A stretch of DNA of 51,865 nt from contig JARGFT010000007.1 in NCBI GenBank assembly GCA_029210645.1, positions 3,432-55,296 on the forward strand, in the 5' to 3' direction. Below, piece by piece: positions 26,723-34,535 of the stretch (the first letter of the stretch is position 1; the number at the start of each line of letters is the position of its first letter). A model generated the notes under the pieces. It worked only from the letters and a program-made list of their open reading frames with translations, was not told the origin of the DNA and made no database searches. The stretch comes from Anaerosomatales bacterium (lineage in GTDB: Bacteria; Actinomycetota; Coriobacteriia; Anaerosomatales; SLCP01). The position numbers and the translations under genes were made by a program.

Positions 26723-27676
26723 TCACTCCTCCTCGGGGGTCCTTCCCCACCTGTCCGCCGCCGCGAGCCAGCCCGTTCGTTCGATGACCGACGAAAACGA
26801 GACGCGCTCGGAGATAAGGTTCAGGCCGAAGAGCACCACCGCGGCGACCACCGCACCCGCGAACGGGAGCGCTGAGACCAGCAGCAGCCCGACGAGCATC
26901 CCGAATGCGTTCGCCCCGGCATCGCCGAGCATGCCCGTCTCGCCGAGATCGTAGCGCCACACAGCCACGACCGGTCCGAGGGCGATCAGCAGTACGAGAA
27001 GGCCATCGAACAGAGCGCTCGCCACCGGGAGTCCGTCATCGACACGAATCAGGGACCAGACACCCATGAGGACCGCGATAACGGCGAGGAGCGAGTACGC
27101 CTTGAGCGCACGTCCCGGGCGCAGGTCGAAAAGGTTGACCGTGTTGGCCGCCAGCCCGATCACGAGCACGGCCACGCCATAGTGCACCGCCGTGCGCATC
27201 GTCAGGCCTTGCCAGACCAGTGCCGACGGCGCCGCGCCGAGCAATGCGAGCAGCCCGATACCGAAGAGCTTGATCGCACCGGTGGTGAGCTGACCGTGTC
27301 GCAACGCCGAGAGGTGTCCCCGGAAGCCCTTGTGCCCCGCCGTGCCGAAGGCGTCGTCGATGAGCCCGAGCGCGAATGCTCCGGCCACGAGCGGTACCGC
27401 AACGACGATCTCGAACCAGAGCGACGAAGTGTACTCGTGCGGCAGGACGAGCGCCAACGCCACCACCTGATGCATGCCGACCCCGGCGGCCCAGAGGACC
27501 CACACGACACCGAGGCCGAGCGGCACCTGTCGTCCCCGGTAGTTGCGAACGGTGCGACCACTCGCGGCAAGCGAGGGCGCCAGCATGCGCATCCCGACCC
27601 ACGGCAGCAGGACTGCGGCGAGGAGGATTGCGAACAGTCCCGCGAGGTGCCATCCCAGTTCCGGGGCGCCCGGCAC
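26723..27676 (-). CDS. MraY/WecA-like membrane sugar-phosphate transferase, divergent
   Basis: Polytopic 317-aa protein, about nine to ten helices, of the polyprenyl-phosphate N-acetylhexosamine-1-phosphate transferase superfamily. Superfamily motifs are present in order: NYRGRQVPLGLG (45-56, counterpart of the TPTMGG region), GLIDDAFG (104-111, the Asp pair), NTVNLFDLRPGRA (178-190) and GDAGANAFG (251-259). The normal NxxNxxDGxDGL motif is replaced by NLFDLRPGRA and the MraY HHH motif is absent, so this is not a second MraY. Donor substrate is unknown. The GTG overlaps the stop of the upstream gene (TAGTG) and is preceded by GGGAGGGGAGG, indicating tight coupling to the pseudo-phosphatase gene. 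Confidence 0.75.
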   Translation of the reverse strand: MPGAPELGWHLAGLFAILLAAVLLPWVGMRMLAPSLAASGRTVRNYRGRQVPLGLGVVWVLWAAGVGMHQVVALALVLPHEYTSSLWFEIVVAVPLVAGAFALGLIDDAFGTAGHKGFRGHLSALRHGQLTTGAIKLFGIGLLALLGAAPSALVWQGLTMRTAVHYGVAVLVIGLAANTVNLFDLRPGRALKAYSLLAVIAVLMGVWSLIRVDDGLPVASALFDGLLVLLIALGPVVAVWRYDLGETGMLGDAGANAFGMLVGLLLVSALPFAGAVVAAVVLFGLNLISERVSFSSVIERTGWLAAADRWGRTPEEE

Positions 27677-29982
27677 TAGCCCTCCCCTCCCTCAGCTACG
27701 GATCGCGGGAGCCTCCACAGCATGAGGTGCAGGATGCCCACGCCCACGTAGATCATGATGAGCGCCGGGATCACGATCCCCGAGTCCTCCGTGACGTAGG
27801 CGGCGAGGCCTCCGATCAGGCACGCAGCCATCCCCGCCGAGTACCCGGGATTCTCCCGAAGAGTCGCCGCAAAATCACCCTGCGGACGCCAGCGCATGAA
27901 GCCGAGGAAGGCCAGCACGGCTATGAGCAGGTACGACCAGTTGGTCCGCGTGAGCACCCTGACGTTGGTCTCGATCTTCCGCACGGCGATCAGCCACAGC
28001 TCGGAGACCCCGCCCCGCGCCATGCTCGCCCACGCCCGCGCGAGATGCGATTGTGAACCGGTATCCGCCCGCACGTCGATGAAGGAGAAGACCCCTATCA
28101 GCAGCACCATCACCACCACGGAGCCGCTGACGATGCGCCAGTCGACCTTGACCCCGTTGTAGATGACCCACATCGCCCCGAAACCGACGACGCCCCAGAT
28201 CGCGACGGCCACGTTCGCGCCGAGGTTGGGCGCCGCTCCGATCCAGGTCACCGCCAGGCCGAGCAGCGGGATTCCCCACAGCCCCGCATGTCGCACCCAG
28301 TGCGCGTCGCGATACTCGTCGAGCAGCATCGCCAGCCCGATGACAGCCGCGCCGAAGATCAGTGCGGCCCCCTCGTTGCCCAAACCGTAGTAGCGGGCAG
28401 CGAGTAGCGGCGAGTAGCCGAGAAAGCTCGTGAACGAGAGTGGTGCACCCAGGAGCTGGTCCACACCGATAACGAGCACCGCCAGCAGGCTCAGGGCGAC
28501 CACGGGAATGCGCGGCCCCGCGAACCATTCGAGCACAAGGCCGATCGCCCAGAGTATCGCCAGGGCGATGAAGAAGTTCACGAGCGCGGCTGCCGATGTG
28601 GCCGGACGCGGATCGACCAGGAACATGAGCAGCGAGGCGGGAGGCACCGCGAGCGCAAGCATCATGAGCCTGCGACCGTACACAGAGACCAGCCTCACGG
28701 TCCGCTCGTTCCAGAGGCGCGCACGCAGAAGTGCGACCGTGCAGAGCAGCAGCAGGATCGTGGTGGCAGCAATGAAGCCGTTGATGACGGGCGGCTTAGC
28801 CGTGTCGACCGCGATCGCAGTCCTGTTCGCTGCGTCGAGTGTCGCGATCCGATCGTCGACCGCGCTCTGGGCACCATCGGAGACCATGCGGTTCCCGAGC
28901 ACCTCGACCGGCACGTCGATCCCGAGCTCGCCGAGTACCGTTGCCGCGACGTCGAGGTTGGTGACAAGCCCGTTGCGCTGGGTCGAGGAGGAGCTAAGAT
29001 ACCCCGACCAGCCGGGCCCGTGGATGACTGCCGGGCCGAGCCCCGTGACCGTGCCGGCCTCACGGGCCAGCACCTGCGCAACGACCATGAGGACACCGTC
29101 GTCGGGCAGCGAATCCGCCGCCATCTTCACGACGCGGTCGAGCGTGCTCACCGCAGCGAGCCGGTGTGCCTCCGCAACGGCCGGGGTCACGTCCACCGCC
29201 ACCTCGCGCGCGCGGTGCGGATCTCCGGCGTCGAGCACGATGAAGGAGGGGCCCTCCTGCTCCCCGGCGGCCTCGACAACCCGCTGGTACTCGGCAGCAA
29301 AGGCCTCGAGATCGGTGGCGAAGCCGAATGGGACATCGGGATCGTTAACGAGCAGCTCGCTCGAAACGTTGCCGAGCGGCACCCGGCCGTCCTCGTCCAT
29401 CGCGACCACCGCTGCAGGCCGGTTGCGCCACAATCCGCGTACCTCGTAGCCGGAGTCGGAGTTGCCGACGGCGGCCGTGATGCCACCGGCATCGGCAACA
29501 GCCTGCCCGAGCGTTCCGGGCCTCACCGCAAGCGTGGCAGCGCGCTCGTTGAAGCGCGCCGTCCTCGGCAGGCCGAGGAAGACGACGTCGTATCCGGTCG
29601 CATCGACGCCGGTCATCCGCGTGAACGCGTCGAGGGCCGTGCCACCCTCGTAGTACTCGTCGACACTGTGAGGCTGGGGTGCCACCGGATCGGCGGCCGC
29701 CCACGAGCCGGCAGAGAAGGTAAGTGCTCCCTGCAACGGGGAATCGGTGGTCGCGATGCGGCTCCTGCTGCGCAGGTTGATGTTGCCGACGGCACCCTCT
29801 TCGGCAAGCGCGTATATCGCGGGTGCCACCTCCGGGTCGATATCACTCCATTGGAGGTAGGGAGCGAGGACGAGCACGACACGTGACGAGGAAGCCTCTG
29901 TACCGGAGGCGGGGGTGGGAGCGGTGTATCCCCCGGCGAGCGCCAGGGTGCAGACCAGAGCAAGTATGGCGATGCGCTTCAT
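27676..29982 (-). CDS. Large membrane protein with degenerate alkaline-phosphatase-like extracytoplasmic domain
   Basis: 768-aa protein: signal sequence (1-27), an extracytoplasmic domain to about residue 400, then ten or more membrane helices to the end. The outer domain follows the layout of the alkaline-phosphatase/sulfatase fold: VVLVLAP (35-41), DSPLQGALTFSAG (80-92), VLMVVAQ (297-303) and LVTNLDVAATVL (339-350). The metal Asp of the first strand, the Thr/Ser nucleophile site and the usual SDHG are not recognisable, so it is probably catalytically dead or very divergent. ATG chosen for the signal peptide; a 38-residue upstream extension is rejected. Coupled to the MraY-like gene; divergent from murJ. 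Function unknown. Confidence 0.75.
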   Translation of the reverse strand: MKRIAILALVCTLALAGGYTAPTPASGTEASSSRVVLVLAPYLQWSDIDPEVAPAIYALAEEGAVGNINLRSRSRIATTDSPLQGALTFSAGSWAAADPVAPQPHSVDEYYEGGTALDAFTRMTGVDATGYDVVFLGLPRTARFNERAATLAVRPGTLGQAVADAGGITAAVGNSDSGYEVRGLWRNRPAAVVAMDEDGRVPLGNVSSELLVNDPDVPFGFATDLEAFAAEYQRVVEAAGEQEGPSFIVLDAGDPHRAREVAVDVTPAVAEAHRLAAVSTLDRVVKMAADSLPDDGVLMVVAQVLAREAGTVTGLGPAVIHGPGWSGYLSSSSTQRNGLVTNLDVAATVLGELGIDVPVEVLGNRMVSDGAQSAVDDRIATLDAANRTAIAVDTAKPPVINGFIAATTILLLLCTVALLRARLWNERTVRLVSVYGRRLMMLALAVPPASLLMFLVDPRPATSAAALVNFFIALAILWAIGLVLEWFAGPRIPVVALSLLAVLVIGVDQLLGAPLSFTSFLGYSPLLAARYYGLGNEGAALIFGAAVIGLAMLLDEYRDAHWVRHAGLWGIPLLGLAVTWIGAAPNLGANVAVAIWGVVGFGAMWVIYNGVKVDWRIVSGSVVVMVLLIGVFSFIDVRADTGSQSHLARAWASMARGGVSELWLIAVRKIETNVRVLTRTNWSYLLIAVLAFLGFMRWRPQGDFAATLRENPGYSAGMAACLIGGLAAYVTEDSGIVIPALIMIYVGVGILHLMLWRLPRSVAEGGEG

Positions 29983-30099
29983 GCAGACATCCCTTGCGAC
30001 GCGAACGGCGCGCTGAGTCCGGTGGTGGTTCGGGCGGGGGCTTGGTGCAGGGTCGAGGCCGGTACGACCGGCCGACCGGGCGTCTGGCGCCCGCATGCA

Positions 30100-30105
30100 A
30101 GTATA
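30100..30105 (-). promoter_or_regulatory. Candidate -10 for the pseudo-phosphatase/MraY-like pair
   Basis: Minus-strand TATACT, 117 bp before the ATG at 29982; no clear -35. The intergenic stretch 29983-30297 (315 bp) holds this element, a 14-bp tandem repeat and the murJ promoter and ribosome site, and no supportable gene. Confidence 0.35.
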
Positions 30106-30128
30106 GCCGAACGCGCACGGCGGGCATG

Positions 30129-30156
30129 ACGTCCGTAACGGAACGTCCGTAACGGA
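30129..30156. repeat. Two perfect tandem copies of a 14-bp unit containing CCGTAACGG
   Basis: ACGTCCGTAACGGA occurs twice head to tail (30129-30142, 30143-30156). Each copy contains the near-palindrome CCGT-A-ACGG. It lies between two divergent promoters, so it may be a two-site operator; a chance duplication is the alternative. Confidence 0.7.
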
Positions 30157-30202
30157 ACGGTCACCGCACCGCGGATACGACGTGACTACGCTGCGGAAGG
30201 AT

Positions 30203-30208
30203 TACAAT
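30203..30208 (+). promoter_or_regulatory. murJ: Candidate -10 for murJ
   Basis: TACAAT, one mismatch from consensus, 54 bp before the AUC candidate start and 90 bp before the ATG at 30298. The -35 is poor (GTGACT at 15 bp). Confidence 0.4.
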
Positions 30209-30297
30209 ACTCCGGAGCGCTGCGGGATCGTGACGAGGGATGCCGTGCGGGAGGAGGACCCATCAGCACACCGGCGATAGCCCGTTCCACTGCCATC

Positions 30298-31866
30298 ATG
30301 TCGATCTCGACCGCGCTCTCACGTATCACGGGGTTCGTGCGCACGTGGGCGACCGCGTATGCGCTCGGCGTTACGGCGATGGCGGCTTCCTACAGCGTCG
30401 CGAACAACATCCCCAACATGATCTACGAGTTGGTGGCGGGTGGCGTCATAAGCTCGCTCTTCATTCCCGTCTTCATGCAGCGACGCAAGGAAGCGGGCGA
30501 GGAGGACGCGTGGCGCTACGCGAGCTCGCTCTTCAACCTTACCGTCGTGTCGCTCGGCATCGTCTCGATCCTCGCCACTATCTTCGCCGCCGAGGTGGTC
30601 CGCACGCAGACCTTCCGGATCACACCGGACGAGGCGCGCGTGGCCACCGAGTTCTTCCGCTTCTTCGCAGTACAGATCGTTGCGTACGGCGCCGGGGCAG
30701 TCATCAGCGGGCTCCTGAACGCCCAGCGCCGGTTCCTCTGGCCTGCTCTCGGCCCGGTCTTCAACAACCTGGTGGTCATCGTCACGCTGCTCGGCTTCTA
30801 CGTGCCTCTCTACGGTCACAGCCCCGACCTGGCGTTTGTCGTGCTCGCTGCCGGGACCTCCCTCGGGGTCTTCGCGATGTTCCTCGTCCAGCTGCCGAGT
30901 CTCATCAAGTCCGGGGTACGCTACACCGCGACCATCGACCTGCGTCATCCGGGGATGCGCGCGATGGCCCGCATGGCGGTGCCGACCGTGATCTACGTCG
31001 TGACGAACATCGTCGCGGTCTCCTTCAGGAATGCATACGCGCTGGAGACCTCGCTCGAGGGTCCTGCAACACTCCTCTACGCCTGGATGTTCTACCAGCT
31101 GCCCTACGGCATCTTTGCCGTGGCGCTCGCGACGGCGATCTTCACCGAGCTCTCGGATGCCGCCGGACAGAAGGACTGGGCGGCCTTCAAGTACCAGTTC
31201 GCTCGCGGATTCCGGGCCACGGCGCTCCTGATCGTACCGATGGCTGCGATGCTCATCGCTCTCAGCCGTCCCCTCATCACTCTGTACCGCGCCGGCCGAT
31301 TCACCGCCGAGGACGTGCCTGCCGTGGCCGAGGTCTTGGTCTGGTGGGCCGCGGGGCTCTTCTTCTTCGCGTCCTTCATGTACGTGCTCAAGACCTTCTA
31401 CTCGATGCAGGACACGCGCACTCCGATGCTCACGAACCTCGGACTCACCGTCATCCAGGTCGCACTGTATGCGATCCTGACGACCGGCATCGCCGGCTGG
31501 GCGGGCGTCGGGCTCAAGGGGATCCCCATCGCGGACGGCGTGTTCTACCTGCTGAACCTGACCGCACTCGCGTTGATACTCCGCACCCGGATCGGGGGCT
31601 ACGATATACGGGGGATCGCATCGCTCGTCGCCCGCGTACTCTTCGCTGCCGCTCTGGGCGGAGTGAGCGCATGGAGCGTGGCACACCTCGTGGGAGCGTC
31701 CGGGGCACCGGGAGGCGCACTGCTTCAGGTGATCGCAGGCGGCATCGTCGGCTTGGCCGTGAGCTACGGCCTGGCGTGGCTGATGGGCGTCAGTGAGGTC
31801 GCAGCCGGAGTCGCCATGGCTCGTCGGGTGCTCGGACGGATGGCCGGACGGAAGAATCGCCCATGA
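30298..31866 (+). CDS. murJ: Lipid II flippase MurJ (MviN family)
   Basis: MurJ moves lipid II across the cytoplasmic membrane. The 522-aa frame has about 14 helices and the family features LSRITGFVRTWATAYALGVT (first helix region), SYSVANNIPNMIYELVAGGVISSLFIPVF and YSMQDTRTPM. The first ATG at 30298 has no ribosome site. Twelve codons upstream, in frame, an ATC at 30262 is preceded by GGGAGG at 7-nt spacing and would add a typical hydrophobic lead (ISTPAIARSTAI). No ATG, GTG or TTG lies in frame between. The true start is therefore uncertain. It overlaps the following GT2 gene by 4 bp, on a plus-strand island among minus-strand genes. Confidence 0.93.
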   Translation: MSISTALSRITGFVRTWATAYALGVTAMAASYSVANNIPNMIYELVAGGVISSLFIPVFMQRRKEAGEEDAWRYASSLFNLTVVSLGIVSILATIFAAEVVRTQTFRITPDEARVATEFFRFFAVQIVAYGAGAVISGLLNAQRRFLWPALGPVFNNLVVIVTLLGFYVPLYGHSPDLAFVVLAAGTSLGVFAMFLVQLPSLIKSGVRYTATIDLRHPGMRAMARMAVPTVIYVVTNIVAVSFRNAYALETSLEGPATLLYAWMFYQLPYGIFAVALATAIFTELSDAAGQKDWAAFKYQFARGFRATALLIVPMAAMLIALSRPLITLYRAGRFTAEDVPAVAEVLVWWAAGLFFFASFMYVLKTFYSMQDTRTPMLTNLGLTVIQVALYAILTTGIAGWAGVGLKGIPIADGVFYLLNLTALALILRTRIGGYDIRGIASLVARVLFAAALGGVSAWSVAHLVGASGAPGGALLQVIAGGIVGLAVSYGLAWLMGVSEVAAGVAMARRVLGRMAGRKNRP

Positions 31867-32543
31867 GAACAGTCGCGCTGATCCCGGCCCACAATGAAGC
31901 CGAGCGCATCGCGGCAACGCTGGAGGCGCTCGGCTCGGTTGCAAACATCGATCACGTGATCGTTGTCGACGATGCGTCCAGCGACGGTACGGCGGAGGTA
32001 GCTCGCTCCTGCGGGGCGACCGTCGTGCGACTCGAGCATAACCTCGGCAAGGGTGGCGCCCTGGAAGCCGGCGTGGAGCACGCGCAGGACCCGGACGTAC
32101 TCCTGCTGCTCGACGCCGACCTCGCCGAGACTGCCGCGCAGGCGGGCGCGCTTCTCTGCCCCGTTCGCGAAGGCATCGCCGACATGAGCATCGCCTGCTT
32201 TCCGAGACCCGCCGGCAAGGCGGGGTTCGGGCTGGTGAAGGGCCTCGCCCGGTGGGGCATACGCCGGCTGGGAGGGCCGTTCGATGCCAGAGCTCCACTT
32301 TCGGGTCAGCGAGCACTGAACCGCAGCGCGCTCGCGGCCTGCCGACCCTTCGAATCCGGCTACGGCGTGGAAGTCGCCCTCACCATACGCGCACTGAGAG
32401 CCGGTCTGAGACTCGTTGAGGTCCCGACCACGATGGCGCACGCCGCTACCGGTCGTGACGTCGCGGGCTTCGTGCACCGCGGGCGACAGTTCGGGCACGT
32501 GGCGGCCGCATTGCTCCGCCTCGCCGTCGAGCGCACCCGCTGA
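31863..32543 (+). CDS. Family 2 glycosyltransferase
   Basis: Soluble 226-aa GT-A fold enzyme with the N-terminal strand VALIPAHNEAERIAATLEAL, VVDDASSDGTAEVA, NLGKGGALEAG and the metal-binding LLLLDADLAE, followed by an acceptor-side segment (LSGQRALNRSAL, GVEVALTIRALRAGLRLVEVPTTMAH). The pattern resembles polyprenyl-phosphate or glucosyl-phosphoglycerate type GT2 enzymes. Neither donor nor acceptor can be named. ATG start overlaps the murJ stop (ATGA). It converges with the SteB-like gene with only 6 bp between, and no terminator is seen there. Confidence 0.85.
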   Translation: MRTVALIPAHNEAERIAATLEALGSVANIDHVIVVDDASSDGTAEVARSCGATVVRLEHNLGKGGALEAGVEHAQDPDVLLLLDADLAETAAQAGALLCPVREGIADMSIACFPRPAGKAGFGLVKGLARWGIRRLGGPFDARAPLSGQRALNRSALAACRPFESGYGVEVALTIRALRAGLRLVEVPTTMAHAATGRDVAGFVHRGRQFGHVAAALLRLAVERTR

Positions 32544-32549
32544 CCGTAC

Positions 32550-33386
32550 CTACCGGGGCCAGGGAGCCTGGGCGCCGTCGCCGATGCCGTAGTAGCCCTC
32601 AGCCCTTCCCGCGAGAATCCAGGTCAGTGAGTATGCTCCCTCGGGCGTGCCGATGTGGTCGACGCCGGACAGACCTGACTCGAGTGCAGCGGCCGCAACC
32701 CCGGTGGTCTGACTCTGCGCCTCGATCGCGCACGCTGCAGCGCCGCCATCGGCAAGCGAGCGGGCGAGCGCGAGTGCCCCCTCGTCGGGCACGCCGTTGA
32801 AGGAGGCCAGGACGGCCACGGCATCGATCGCCGCTCCCCCGTCGCCGTCCACGCGCAGAACGCCCGCTTCAGCCAGCGCGATGGTGAGCGGCCTGGACTC
32901 GGCGGGCAGCAGCCACTCGGCAGCCAGCCCGTCAGCGATCTCGTCGAGCAGCGCGTCGGGCTCGACAGGGCCGATCGTCTCCGTGACCACGGAGGAGACT
33001 GATGGGTCGCCCGCGCCGAGCAGCGGTGCCGAGAGAAGCAGCGTAACCGGGGTACCCCCGGCGCTCCTGATGGCATCGGCGGTACTCCCCAGGCCGTCAG
33101 CCCTCCCGGTGCTCGCCACGACGAGCACCGTGCGGCCCTCCAGCGAGCCCTCCACAGCAGCCTCGAGGAGAGCGTCGACGAGCTCTTCCCGTGAGGTGAG
33201 CGACTCCCGCAACTCGTTGTTCGCGGTGTTGAGCGTCCGGAACTCCTCCTGCAGACTCTCGATGATGCTCTCCTTCTGACGGTCCAGCGTCCCACGCTCG
33301 ACCACGATCGTTCCCAGGAGCAGCCCGATGGAAAGCGAGAGGAACACCGCGACCAGCGAGGTGATGTGATACCGCAGGTTGTACAT
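32550..33386 (-). CDS. steB: SteB/MctB-like single-pass membrane protein (copper transporter family)
   Basis: 278-aa protein with a membrane helix at about residues 8-27 (HITSLVAVFLSLSIGLLLGTIVVERG), a coiled coil at about 28-68 and an outer Ala/Gly-rich alpha/beta domain. This N-terminus and architecture define the MctB family (named for a mycobacterial protein tied to copper homeostasis). In corynebacteria the recN-steA-steB order is linked to daughter-cell separation. Position directly after steA supports the SteB role; copper transport is not supported by any Cys or His motif seen here. Confidence 0.82.
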   Translation of the reverse strand: MYNLRYHITSLVAVFLSLSIGLLLGTIVVERGTLDRQKESIIESLQEEFRTLNTANNELRESLTSREELVDALLEAAVEGSLEGRTVLVVASTGRADGLGSTADAIRSAGGTPVTLLLSAPLLGAGDPSVSSVVTETIGPVEPDALLDEIADGLAAEWLLPAESRPLTIALAEAGVLRVDGDGGAAIDAVAVLASFNGVPDEGALALARSLADGGAAACAIEAQSQTTGVAAAALESGLSGVDHIGTPEGAYSLTWILAGRAEGYYGIGDGAQAPWPR

Positions 33387-33413
33387 ACTCGGACTCCCTC
33401 GACAGGGTTTGCG

Positions 33414-34535
33414 TCAGATACCGATCCATGCGCGCATGCGCAACAGCACCAGCTCGACCATGGACCGTGTAGCCGGTGAGATGGTGATGATAACCGAGAT
33501 CGCCACGAGAGCCGCACCCGCAACGAGCATCAGGTCGACGGGGCGCACCGACGTCCGGTAAAGCTTGCTCACGCCCTTGGCGTCAACCAGTTTCGGACCG
33601 ACCTTCAGGCGCACGAGGAAGGTGGATGCCATCCCTTTGCGTCCCTTGTCGAGGTACTCAACGAGGTTCGCGTGCGTGCCCACCGCGACGATCAGGTCGG
33701 CCCCGGACTCGTAGGCGAGCAGCAGAGCCAAGTCTTCGCTCGTCGCGCCGATGGACCACGCGATCGCTGTTTGGCCGAGTCCGGTGATTCGCTCCATGGC
33801 CGGACACGTGCCGTCAGGGTAGGCGTGCGCTATGAGTTCCGCGCCGCTCGTGAGAGCCGCATCGCTCACCGAGTCCATGTCTCCGACGATGATGTCAGGG
33901 GCAAAGCCCGCCTCACGTATCGCGTCCGCTCCGCCGTCAACGCCGATCAGGACCGGGCGCATCTCCCGGATGTAGGGCGACAGCGTACGCAGGTCCTCGC
34001 GGTAGTCGTACCCGCGTACCACGACGAGCACGTGGCGCCCGCTCATCACCGTCCGCGTCTGCGGGACGCCCGCGCCCTCGGTCAGCAGAGCCTTCTCCCG
34101 CTCGAGGAACTCCAGGGTGTTGCGGGCGAAACGATCGAGCTGATCGCCTAGTCCTGCTTTGGCAGCCTCCATCGCCGCCTCCACGGAACTCACCGTCAGA
34201 CGCTCTCCGGTCGCCACGACACGGCCGGCGAGAAGCAGCTCCTCGCCGGCCACCTCTACCACGTCGCCTTCCGTGACGCGTTCGAAGACCTCGGGGCCGA
34301 CTGCATCGAGGATCTGCACGCCGGCACGGGCGAGCAGCAGCGGTCCCACGTTGGGGTAGGCACCGGAGATCGAGCGTGACGCATTGACCACGACTTCGAC
34401 TCCGGTGTCGAGCAGCCCTTCAGCGCTGACGCGGTCCATGTCGACGTGATCGATGATGGCGATGTCGTCACGGCCAAGCCGCTTGACGAGGTCCTTCGTG
34501 CGCTTGTCCAGACGTGCGGCTCCCAGGTATCTCAT
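33414..34535 (-). CDS. steA: Putative cytokinetic ring protein SteA
   Basis: 373-aa protein. It has an N-terminal region RYLGAARLDKRTKDLVKRL, and a thiamine-pyrophosphokinase-like nucleotide-binding domain with VDGGADA (199-205) and GDMDSV (218-223). A C-terminal membrane segment (about 345-362) and a short basic tail follow. In corynebacteria SteA is recruited to the septum with SteB and affects cell separation; it is not a thiamine enzyme there. ATG start overlaps the recN stop (ATGA), and steB follows after 27 bp. Confidence 0.88.
   Translation of the reverse strand: MRYLGAARLDKRTKDLVKRLGRDDIAIIDHVDMDRVSAEGLLDTGVEVVVNASRSISGAYPNVGPLLLARAGVQILDAVGPEVFERVTEGDVVEVAGEELLLAGRVVATGERLTVSSVEAAMEAAKAGLGDQLDRFARNTLEFLEREKALLTEGAGVPQTRTVMSGRHVLVVVRGYDYREDLRTLSPYIREMRPVLIGVDGGADAIREAGFAPDIIVGDMDSVSDAALTSGAELIAHAYPDGTCPAMERITGLGQTAIAWSIGATSEDLALLLAYESGADLIVAVGTHANLVEYLDKGRKGMASTFLVRLKVGPKLVDAKGVSKLYRTSVRPVDLMLVAGAALVAISVIITISPATRSMVELVLLRMRAWIGI

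Noticed and set aside
26723-27676. Second canonical MraY
   Set aside because: HHH and DGLDGL motifs are absent although superfamily motifs remain.
30319-32316. Open minus-strand frame of 665 codons opposite murJ and the GT2 gene
   Set aside because: Composition is Arg/Gly/Asp/His-rich with no hydrophobic core or family motif; it mirrors high third-position GC of the real plus-strand genes.
32550-33386. Copper transporter function for the MctB-family protein
   Set aside because: No Cys/His metal motif and only one membrane helix; context with steA favours a cell-separation role.
33414-34535. Thiamine pyrophosphokinase
   Set aside because: Only a TPK-like segment is present inside a SteA-type protein with a C-terminal membrane helix, next to recN and steB.
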